From assembly GCF_025602895.1 (NCBI RefSeq), contig NW_026516471.1, positions 1 through 36,002 on the forward strand: 36,002 bases of DNA. Direction: 5' to 3'. Below, one piece after another: positions 28,586 to 36,002 of this stretch. Every line of letters starts with the position of its first letter. Position 1 is the stretch's first letter. Source of the DNA: Polychytrium aggregatum. Lineage: Eukaryota; Chytridiomycota; Chytridiomycetes; Polychytriales. The notes below the pieces were generated by a model that ran no database searches, was not told where the DNA came from, and saw only the letters and a list, made by a program, of their open reading frames with translations. A program made the translations under genes and the position numbers.

Positions 28586-31493
28586 ATGCAAGTCAAGCCT
28601 GCCGATTTCTTTAGCCATCCCCCCGCTCCCAAGCGTCTCAAGACTGAGACCACGACCGAGTTCCAGATCTGCTCCTGGTATTCCAACGGAGATGATCGCT
28701 GCATTGATTCCTCCTTCTACCCCGTCATGGTCGGACGCACTCTCGGTGGTGAGCCGATCAAGGTCGCTGTCGAAGGTTTCCGCCTTCGCTTGCTGATCGA
28801 GGATCTTGGTGACGCTCCTGTCTGTGAGGAGCGCCATGAAATGATCCTTGGCTTCCTCCGCAGCCGCGCCTGGATGATGAACCCTCTCCACGATGACGAT
28901 CACACTACCCCCCGTTACTTGAACCTGTCCAGTCGCGTCCAGATGGGCGGCATCGTGAACCGCAAGAGCCTGTGGGGCTACCAAGCCGAAGCCGGCCCCA
29001 TGTACGAGTTTGTGTTTGACGGTGCGGCCCTCTACAGCAAGGTCATGCGTCTCTTCAAGTATCCCGAGTCCCAAGGCGATAAACCGCCATACGGCATCTC
29101 CCACGGCAACCTGCCTCCAATCACCCTTGCTGATCTCAAACTCTATGACTACATCGATCCGTTCTTGGCAGTGGCCCACGATCTTGGGATTGCCATGAGC
29201 GGCTGGGTCATGGCCGAATTGAATTCGACCATGCGCGATCAAGACGGTGTCTACCATGTCCAACACGAGGCTATTTTGAGGGGTAGCTGTGAGTCCATGG
29301 CCCCCTTCACCGAGATGTCGTTCGATATCGAGGTCTTCCCCAGTGAGAACATCTTCCCCAAACCCGAGGTATTGGGCAACGTCGTCTTCCAGATCGGCAC
29401 CAGCTTCCGCGATCGCCACGGGACCGAGAACGTCATGTTCCATCTGGGCAGCTGCTCCATGGAGCCCCAGGTGCGCACGGACGACCACTTCACCGTGATC
29501 TGCTACAACACCGAGAAGGAGCTTCTCCAGGCCTTCTTCAAGTACATCCAGCGCAAGGACCCGGACTTTATCTACTCCTACAACGGCGACAAGTTCGACT
29601 GGTCCTATGTCGTTACCCGATGCATCCAGCACTACGGCATCCACCCACAGATCTCGCGCAAGCCCGGCCACATTGCTTCCGTTCGCGAGGCCAAATTCTC
29701 CAACGCCGCCCTCGGGGACAACGAATACAAGATCGTGGACATCCCCGGTCGCTGCAGCATCGACGTCCTGGTGGTTGTGCAGCGCGGTATGGAGCAGTTC
29801 TCGGACTACAAACTCGAGACTGTGGCGCAGTCGATCCTGGGCAAGGGTAAGGACGACATTGACGTGGGCGACATGATCCGCGCATTCCGCAGCCGAGACC
29901 CAAAGCAGCTCCGAACCGTTGCCGAGTACTGTATGCAGGATACATATCTCGTGCAGGAACTGGTCGACAAGATGGATGTCTTGACGCAGCTCACGGAGAT
30001 GAGCAACATCACGTATGTGCCCATCACATACTTGCTCCAGCGAGGCCAGCAGATCAAGGTCTACAGCCAGATTGCCCGCAAGGCCAAGATGAGCGGCTTT
30101 GCCGTTCCCACCGTCACGCCCGATCGCGATCCCACCGTCAGCTTCACCGGAGCCACGGTCTTGGAGCCTACCGTCGGCGCCTACTACACTCCCGTGGCCG
30201 TGCTGGACTTTGCCAGTCTCTACCCGACCATCATGATGGCATACAACGTATGCTACACCACCATCGTTCTTCCCGACGTCGGCGTCCCCAGGGGCAAGAC
30301 CGTCGATGAGATCCGATGGACCGAGCCTGACGGTACCGAGAAGTCTTACGAGTACGTCCAAGACACCGAGTCTGTCGTCCCCGCCTTGCAGCGCGAGCTC
30401 TTTGCCAGCCGCAAGCGAGTCAAGGCCATGATCAGGGAGACCAACGACCCCTTGCGCAAGCGTATCCTCAAGGGTCGTGAGCTAGCCATCAAGGTCTCGA
30501 TGAACTCGATATACGGGTTCACCTCGGCAAACATGCTCTACATGCAGTGCCTCTCCGCATCCGTCACTGCCGTCGGTCGTCGCATGATCAACCAGACCAA
30601 GCACTTTATGGAGAACGAGTTTGGCCCTGGCATTTACTTGAACGACCTGAACCTTAAGGTCATCGGCGGCGACACCGACTCGGTCTTTATCCACTTCCCG
30701 AACTCGACCATCGAAGTGGCGATGCATCTGGCTAACATTGCCGCCAACCAGCTGACTACGACGATCTTCAATCGCGCCCCGATCAAGATGGAGTACGAGA
30801 AGGTCTACTGCCCGTACGTCCTCCAGGCCAAGAAGAACTATGTCGGCCGCATGTACACCAACGACCCTGACAAACCCGACAAGATCGACTTCAAGGGTAT
30901 TGCCGTCAAGCGCCGCAACTACTGCCCCCTCCTGAAGACTGTCTTTTGGAACATTATCCAGGAAGTCATGGACAAGGAGCGAACCGTCGGTGCCCGCGGT
31001 GGAATCGAGCTGCTCAAGAGCACTCTCAAGCGCCTCGAGGACAATACCGTCCCCCTTGGTGAGCTGGCCATCACCAACAAGCTGGCCAAGGAATACAGCG
31101 GCAATGCCAAGATCCCTCACGTCGAGCTGGCCAAGCGTATGCAGCAGCGAGATCCCGGTTCTGCTCCCGTCCCAGGCGAGCGCTTCGCTTACGTCTTTGT
31201 CGACCGCCCCGGCACGAAGGACACTCACGAGCGCGCAGAATCCCTGGACTTTGCAGTGAAACACAATATGCGCCCCGACCTCCTCTACTACATCGATCAT
31301 ATCCGCAAGCCTCTCGACACCTTCTACAAGGTCCTCGGGTTCGAGCGCGAGCTCAACAGCGTTCTAAAGGAAGTCGAGAACCGCATCAAGAACAGAAACA
31401 ACAACCAGATGGGCATCCACGGTTTCTTCAAACCCAGCGGTCAGCGTGGTGCTTTCATCACTGGTGTTGATGCAGTGGCAGTCGCTGCCGAGG
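28586..31493 (+). CDS. Family B DNA polymerase, giant-virus type, C-terminus cut by A2
   Basis: Replicative DNA polymerase of the viral segment. The ATG at 28586 opens 969 codons to the A2 border. The frame runs 53 nt on into the LTR and stops at 31546 (986-codon hybrid). Exonuclease motifs: ExoI F246-D247-I248-E249, ExoII N333-x-D335-x2-D338, ExoIII Y448-x3-D452. Polymerase motifs: A D541-FASLYP, B K636-x3-N640-S-x-Y643-G644, C D696-T-D698-S699, then K749-K-N-Y752. A PCNA-binding PIP box is visible at 941-948 (QMGIHGFF), 22 codons before the break. All catalytic parts are therefore kept and only the extreme C-terminus is lost. The overall pattern is that of NCLDV polymerases. Asfarvirus-, mimivirus- or mirusvirus-like placement cannot be decided by eye. 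The promoter region is separated from it by B2. Confidence 0.92.
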
Positions 31494-32284
31494 TGTTAGA
31501 GTCCAAAGGGGACTCAACGGCAAAAGAAGAAGTGAGCTCGAAGTGAGCTCAGGGAAAGCAAGGGTAGAGTCCGAAGTGGACTCGGAGAGGGAGCGAGGGA
31601 AGCAAAGATCCGTTCAAGATAAGACTTGTCTCGAAATGAGACGTGAGGAACACTCAGAGAATAAAGTAGAAGGCACTTTATTTAGTCCTATTTTGAACGC
31701 TAAGGTTCGACTACACATCGCGGGGGTCAGGCTATTTATAGACAAGTCCGGACTTGGCAGCGAAGGGCGGCCAAGGGAGGGAAAAGTGGGCGATCGAGCA
31801 GGGCGAAGGGGGCGATGCACGAACGAGGGCCGAGAAGGACCACCGAGACAGGCAGAGAACCAAAGCGAGAGAGGCGCAAGCAAAAGCGAAGCACCTGGCA
31901 GGAGAAACGTGCAAAGGCGAAGCAATGTGACTCAACGTCCAAGAAGCGGATTGGTCAAGTATAAGGTTGGGGCAAATGCATGCGAGATGAACAAGAGATC
32001 GGGGCGGTCAGGCAGGTCATGAGTCACCGGTGGGGGGACACATGACCGGCAGCCGAATTGCAACCAATCGCAGCAAGGCGCGTGCACAAACAAACCGGCG
32101 CGTGCGAAGAAGACAAAGGAAGCGGAGCAGCGCGGGAAAACGGAAGTGCGGAAGGAGCGGAAAAGACAGGCAAAAGGCGGAAAATCGGAGGGGAACTGCA
32201 AGGCTACACACAAACAAACAGAAAGGCAAAAGAATAGCCAAGTGTGCAGTCAAAGTGGAGAACAAGCAGGAGCTATCCCTAACA
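31494..32284 (-). repeat. 3' LTR of A2 (791 bp)
   Basis: TGTTAGAGTCC...CTATCCCTAACA on plus. It carries two copies of the 11-bp repeat where A1 has three, plus two single-base differences in length. The self-primer complement lies at 31690-31701. Confidence 0.95.
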
Positions 32285-32296
32285 TCATCCCCTTCC

Positions 32297-33208
32297 TTAG
32301 CGACGAACTCCGGACGTCGCCTTCGGCTTTGAGGGATAGCGAAGGTGGAAGTCAGCAACAAGATCAGTGGCGTGGGAAACATTGGCAGCGGGCTCCCAAG
32401 ACCGGTCAGTCTCGGAATAGCCCTTCCACTGAACCAAGTACTGTAAGCGACCACGGAAGAGCCGAGAATCGAGAACAGTCTCGACCTCAAACTCTTCCTG
32501 GGAGTTAACAAGAATGGGAGGTGGTTCTGGTTGGGTGAACTCGGGAACAATGTCCTTCGTTCGGGGTTCAAGGAGGGATACATGGAAAACGGGGTGAACT
32601 TTAAGTGTGGAAGGGAGTTTAAGCTCAAAGGCAACGGGGTTGATGCGGCGAAGAACTTTAAAGGGGCCAAGCTTTTTCTGGTCAAGCTTGTTGGAGGGAC
32701 GAAGGGTGCGAATGTGGCGACGATCCAGAAAAACGAGGTCGCCAACGGAGATGTCGGGAGTGGGGAGACGGGATTTGTTGGCCTGCACAGTGTAGGACTC
32801 TTGGGCAACCCGGAGGTTGGCCTTGAGATCCTCGAGAACGGTCTGAAGTCGGTCGACACGTTCTTCGGCAGAGGGCACAACAGAGGGATCACGAATGATA
32901 GAGGGATCGAAAATGGGGTGATGGCCATGGACTGCAAAGAAGGGAGTCATGCCAGTGGAGGTGTTTTCCGAGTTGTTGTAAGTGAACTCGGCAAGGGGAA
33001 GGTGAAGGGTCCAGTCGTCTTGCAGGTAATTGCAATGGATACGCAAATACTGCTCGATGACCTGGTTGAGAACCTCGGTCGAACCGTCGGTCTCGGGGTG
33101 GAAGGCAGAAGAAAGGGAAATCTTCGTCTTCAGAAGCTCATTGAAGCGCCTCCAGAAGGCCGAAGTAAACTGAGTTCCTCGGTCCGAAACAATAGACCGG
33201 GGACAACC
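32297..33208 (-). pseudogene. pol: pol of A2, 3' part: integrase core end and chromodomain
   Basis: Read on minus from 33208, the frame starts inside the integrase core (GCPRSIVSDRGTQFTSAFW, second catalytic Asp) and continues through DGSTEVLNQ with the catalytic Glu, the GPY/F-like segment, HPVFHVSLLEP and the chromodomain, to the TAA complementary to 32297-32299. It shows no stop or frameshift compared with A1. It is separated from the 5' part of pol by A3. The open frame extends into the A3 LTR, but that part is not coding. Confidence 0.9.
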
Positions 33209-33999
33209 TGTTAGGGATAGCTCCTGCTTGTTCTCCACTTTGACTGCACACTTGGCTATTCTTTTGCCTTTCTGTTTGTTTGTGTGTAGCCTTGCAGTTC
33301 CCCTCCGATTTTCCGCCTTTTGCCTGTCTTTTCCGCTCCTTCCGCACTTCCGTTTTCCCGCGCTGCTCCGCTTCCTTTGTCTTCTTCGCACGCGCCGGTT
33401 TGTTTGTGCACGCGCCTTGCTGCGATTGGTTGCAATTCGGCTGCCGGTCATGTGTCCCCCCACCGGTGACTCATGACCTGCCTGACCGCCCCGATCTCTT
33501 GTTCATCTCGCATGCATTTGCCCCAACCTTATACTTGACCAATCCGCTTCTTGGACGTTGAGTCACATTGCTTCGCCTTTGCACGTTTCTCCTGCCAGGT
33601 GCTTCGCTTTTGCTTGCGCCTCTCTCGCTTTGGTTCTCTGCCTGTCTCGGTGGTCCTTCTCGGCCCTCGTTCGTGCATCGCCCCCTTCGCCCTGCTCGAT
33701 CGCCCACTTTTCCCTCCCTTGGCCGCCCTTCGCTGCCAAGTCCGGACTTGTCTATAAATAGCCTGACCCCCGCGATGTGTAGTCGAACCTTAGCGTTCAA
33801 AATAGGACTAAATAAAGTGCCTTCTACTTTATTCTCTGAGTGTTCCTCACGTCTCATTTCGAGACAAGTCTTATCTTGAACGGATCTTTGCTTCCCTCGC
33901 TCCCTCTCCGAGTCCACTTCGGACTCTACCCTTGCTTTCCCTGAGCTCACTTCGAGCTCACTTCTTCTTTTGCCGTTGAGTCCCCTTTGGACTCTAACA
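33209..33999 (+). repeat. 5' LTR of A3 (791 bp)
   Basis: TGTTAGGG...CTCTAACA. TATAAA at 33753-33758, self-primer AGCGTTCAAAAT at 33792-33803 (39 nt after the TATA start), AATAAA hairpin downstream, and two GAGCTCACTTC repeats. Confidence 0.95.
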
Positions 34000-34001
34000 T
34001 C

Positions 34002-34013
34002 ATTTTGAACGCT
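34002..34013 (+). other. Self-complementary primer-binding site of A3
   Basis: ATTTTGAACGCT, 2 nt after the LTR, exact complement of 33792-33803. Conserved with A1 and A0. Confidence 0.77.
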
Positions 34014-34070
34014 CCCTCTTGGCTTCCCGGCCTTTCTTCTTCTTTCGCCTCTCTTTCCCTCGTCGATCCG

Positions 34071-35024
34071 ATGGCTGAGCCTGCTGCACCCCCGGCAGAT
34101 CTCAATGCGTACCTGGCGCGCATGGAGGAGCGTATGAACGCCCTCATGACCCAGAACGCTGCTCTCCATCGTCAGATCCAAGATCTGCAAGCTCCCGCCG
34201 CCGCTCCCCGCCAGGTCTACCAGGTGAACAAGCCCAAGGAGTTCCTAGGTTCCCGCGACGAGACGACGGCCTTCCTCGCCCAGTGCCACCTCGTCTTCCT
34301 CGCCGATCCTGCCTTCTTTGCGCCCGAGCGCCAGAAGGTCCTTTATGCCACCTCCTTCCTCCGCGGCGAAGCTTTCAAATGGTACGAGGCCGCCTTTTAT
34401 ATGGCCAACCGCTTCCCGGCTTCCTTCGCGGATTTTGAAGTTGCCCTCAAGTCGACCTTCGGTGAGGACACGGCCTCCTCGCAAGATAAGGCCTTGAACG
34501 ACCTCAAACGCTTGGTCCAGCTCAAGTCCTGCCAAGCCTTCGCCACCCGCTTCGTCCAGCTCGCCGCCCGCGTCCAGACTGACGAACCCACCAAGATGCA
34601 CTTCTTCAAGGAGGGTTTGAAGTCTGAGGTCAAGTTCCACCTCATCGGTCTCCGCCCCGCTCCCGCTTCCTTGCCCGAGTTGATCAAGGCAGCGGTCGAG
34701 TACGACGATGCCCTCCATCGTCTCAAGGTCTCCTCCCGTTCCCAACCTCCTCCTCCTTCTTCTCGCTCTGCTCCCCATCACCACCATTCTCCCGCGCATG
34801 TTTCTTCTTCCTCCTCTTCTGCACCCACTCCCATGGACCTTGACTCTGTCTCGGTCCGCCCTGCTAAGCTCTCCGACGTCGAGAAAAAGCGACGTCGTGA
34901 GCAGGGTCTCTGCTTGTACTGCGGGGAAAAGTCTTGTCCCGGCAGTCGCGATGTTCAGCAGTGCCCGGTTCTGGTCAAACGGAACTCGGGAAATGCTCAC
35001 AGCCGAGCAGCACCTCGCAAGTAA
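34071..35024 (+). CDS. gag: Gag of A3 (317 aa)
   Basis: ATG at 34071 (MAEPAAPPADLN), same length and nearly the same sequence as Gag of A1. It has the capsid region with FKWYEAAFYMANRF, a Ser/His/Pro linker, and the unusual all-cysteine cluster CLYCGEKSC...C near the C-terminus, which shows that the loss of the histidine is a family trait. TAA at 35022-35024 inside the frameshift hairpin loop. Confidence 0.95.
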   Translation: MAEPAAPPADLNAYLARMEERMNALMTQNAALHRQIQDLQAPAAAPRQVYQVNKPKEFLGSRDETTAFLAQCHLVFLADPAFFAPERQKVLYATSFLRGEAFKWYEAAFYMANRFPASFADFEVALKSTFGEDTASSQDKALNDLKRLVQLKSCQAFATRFVQLAARVQTDEPTKMHFFKEGLKSEVKFHLIGLRPAPASLPELIKAAVEYDDALHRLKVSSRSQPPPPSSRSAPHHHHSPAHVSSSSSSAPTPMDLDSVSVRPAKLSDVEKKRRREQGLCLYCGEKSCPGSRDVQQCPVLVKRNSGNAHSRAAPRK

Positions 35025-36002
35025 GCGAGGTGGTCTGTTCGGCGATACGAACATCTTCCCCCTCTGACTCGTCACTATCGGACGATAAGCTTCTTCTTCC
35101 GGCCACTCTTATCGTCATGAGTCTTTCTGGCCCGGTCTCCATCTCCCTTTCTGTTTTTATTGATGATGGATGTTCCGCTCTTGCCCTCATTGATCCTGCC
35201 TTTGCCGATCTCCATAAACTCTCTCTTATCCCTCTTTCTACTCCTTACTCCGTTTCCCTTGCTGATGGTTCTTCGGCCGGTTTCATTCGTTTCCAAACCG
35301 CGCCTTTGACTCTGACCATTGGTTCCCACACCGAGTCGATTTCTTTTCTTGTGACTCGACTCTCCACCACTCCCATCACTCTTGGTCTTCCCTGGATGCG
35401 CTTGCATAATCCAGTTGTTAATTGGAAGTCCCTCTCCCTTTCATTCTCCGATCCCTCTTGCCTTGCTGATGGACACATCCTCGCGGATGTCTCTGCTTCT
35501 TCCTTGGACACTCCGTCCGCTTCCGGCTCCTCGCCTCCCCCTTCGGGCACTTCGCCTTTGACTCCTCCTCCCTCCGGTCCTTCCCTTACACCGGTTCCCT
35601 CCTTTGGCACTTCGCCTTCCCTTTCTTCCCGCCTTGACTCTGCTTCGCTTTCTGAAGAGCCAACGGCTTTATCTTCACCCGACATTGAGCTCGTTAATGC
35701 GGCGAGTCTTCTCCGTCTTGCACGGGAAGACAAGCTCGACATTTTCGCTGCCCAAATGGATATCCGTCCTCCTTCGCCGGAGACGTATCCTACGGTGTCG
35801 ATAAGGTCCGTGCTCACGACGAAGGTGTATGCCGAGTCTGGCACCCCTGTTGACTCTCGAGGCGTCCCACTCAAATACAATGAGTTTGGCGACGTTTTCA
35901 GCCTCAAGTCTGACCCTCCTTCTTCCTTGCCTCCTCATCGTCCGTATGACTTGTCCATTGAGTTTGTACGGACCGAGGATGGAAAGGAACCTCGTTTGCC
36001 AA
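34961..36002 (+). CDS. pol: Pol of A3, 5' part: protease region (continues beyond the window)
   Basis: Frame -1 to gag, open to the window end. It contains the protease-like segment with IDDGCS (variant of IDDGCT in A1), the Ser/Pro-rich linker, and the region preceding the RT (RTEDGKEPRLP at the edge). No stop codon was found in the parts I translated. The RT and later domains lie outside. Confidence 0.85.
   Translation, partial: MPGSGQTELGKCSQPSSTSQVSEVVCSAIRTSSPSDSSLSDDKLLLPATLIVMSLSGPVSISLSVFIDDGCSALALIDPAFADLHKLSLIPLSTPYSVSLADGSSAGFIRFQTAPLTLTIGSHTESISFLVTRLSTTPITLGLPWMRLHNPVVNWKSLSLSFSDPSCLADGHILADVSASSLDTPSASGSSPPPSGTSPLTPPPSGPSLTPVPSFGTSPSLSSRLDSASLSEEPTALSSPDIELVNAASLLRLAREDKLDIFAAQMDIRPPSPETYPTVSIRSVLTTKVYAESGTPVDSRGVPLKYNEFGDVFSLKSDPPSSLPPHRPYDLSIEFVRTEDGKEPRLP
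34988..35043 (+). promoter_or_regulatory. -1 ribosomal frameshift signal of A3
   Basis: GGGAAAT at 34988-34994, spacer GCTCACA (34995-35001, one base different from A1), hairpin 35002-35043 the same as in A1. The only change lies in the spacer, so heptamer, spacing and stem are conserved. Confidence 0.88.

Larger units (their letters stand above)
31494..33208 (-). mobile_element. Family-A chromovirus copy A2 (3' part; interrupted by A3)
   Basis: Minus strand: 3' LTR 31494-32284 and the C-terminal part of pol up to 33208, where A3 begins. The remainder should lie beyond A3, outside the window. It is inserted in the polymerase gene after 31493, with left flank CGAGG (31489-31493) as the presumed TSD. 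Its sequence is closest to A3 (791-bp LTR, two 11-bp repeats). Confidence 0.93.
33209..36002 (+). mobile_element. Family-A chromovirus copy A3 (5' part, nested in A2, cut by window end)
   Basis: 5' LTR 33209-33999, PBS 34002-34013, gag 34071-35024, frameshift signal 34988-35043, and pol to the window end. The left flank CAACC (33204-33208) in A2 pol is the presumed TSD. Orientation is opposite to A2, so the 791-bp LTRs of the two form an inverted pair separated by 924 bp. No break is seen in the visible part. Confidence 0.95.

Noticed and set aside
28439..30361. 640-codon open frame on the minus strand
   Set aside because: It lies antisense to the polymerase gene, whose motifs A-C and exonuclease motifs are unambiguous. 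The antisense frame is open because of the GC-rich codon use and reads partly through the B2 LTR.
31494..31546. 17 extra codons at the C-terminus of the DNA polymerase
   Set aside because: They are LTR sequence of A2 (TGTTAGAGTCC onwards), so they are not part of the native polymerase.
1..36002. tRNA, rRNA genes or a virus replication origin
   Set aside because: No cloverleaf-like sequence or rRNA-like conserved stretch was noticed outside the elements. The tRNA-like match is only the PBS of family B.

Overview
The window looks like a piece of eukaryotic chromosome made of two layers. The older layer is a compact, intron-less block of same-strand genes resembling those of nucleocytoplasmic large DNA viruses (giant viruses). 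It contains a SWIB-domain protein, a T7-gp2.5-like single-stranded-DNA-binding protein, a 642-aa unknown protein, a polysaccharide pyruvyl transferase/glycosyltransferase fusion, and a family B DNA polymerase. The younger layer consists of Ty3/gypsy LTR retrotransposons with C-terminal chromodomains (chromoviruses), which occupy roughly 26 of the 36 kb. Because retrotransposons of cellular type sit inside viral genes with intact target-site duplications (TSDs), I read this as a giant-virus segment integrated in a host chromosome rather than a free virus genome. The two chromovirus types would fit an early-diverging fungus or a protist. The host identity is inference only.

Layout. 1-4344: 5' part of a decayed family-A element (A0, minus strand). 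4345-9308: viral block (3' fragment of a broken gene, SWIB, SSB, 642-aa unknown, 5' part of the pyruvyl transferase gene). 9309-21205: family-A element A1 (plus), with TSD cacac, splitting the pyruvyl transferase gene. Nested in A1 is family-B element B1 (14620-20086, minus, TSD taaag). 21211-23061: rest of the pyruvyl transferase/glycosyltransferase gene. 23071-28537: family-B element B2 (plus, TSD attta) in the short spacer before the polymerase gene. 28586-31493: DNA polymerase B, cut near its C-terminus by family-A element A2 (31494-33208, minus). A2 is itself interrupted by family-A element A3 (33209 to the window end, plus).

Family A (800 or 791-bp LTRs, about 6.4 kb) has the hallmarks of the Tf1/sushi group. 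A 12-nt primer-binding site (PBS) 2 nt inside the 5' LTR is perfectly complementary to a 12-mer of the LTR itself, 39 nt downstream of the TATA box, which predicts self-primed reverse transcription. Family B (309-bp LTRs, 5467 bp) has a PBS that fits initiator tRNA-Met. Both families place pol in the -1 frame relative to gag and carry a textbook frameshift signal at the overlap: GGGAAAT (A) or GGGAAAC (B), a 7-nt spacer, and a hairpin with a 2-nt bulge that contains the gag stop codon.

The insertion order can be read from the nesting: virus first, then A elements into three viral genes, then B1 into A1 and A3 into A2. B1 and B2 have the same length and the same predicted proteins, A1's two LTRs show one difference that I noticed, and the viral reading frames carry no stops apart from the insertions. 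All of this points to recent activity. Assignments rest on motif recognition by eye. No homology search, phylogeny or exact base-composition calculation was possible.
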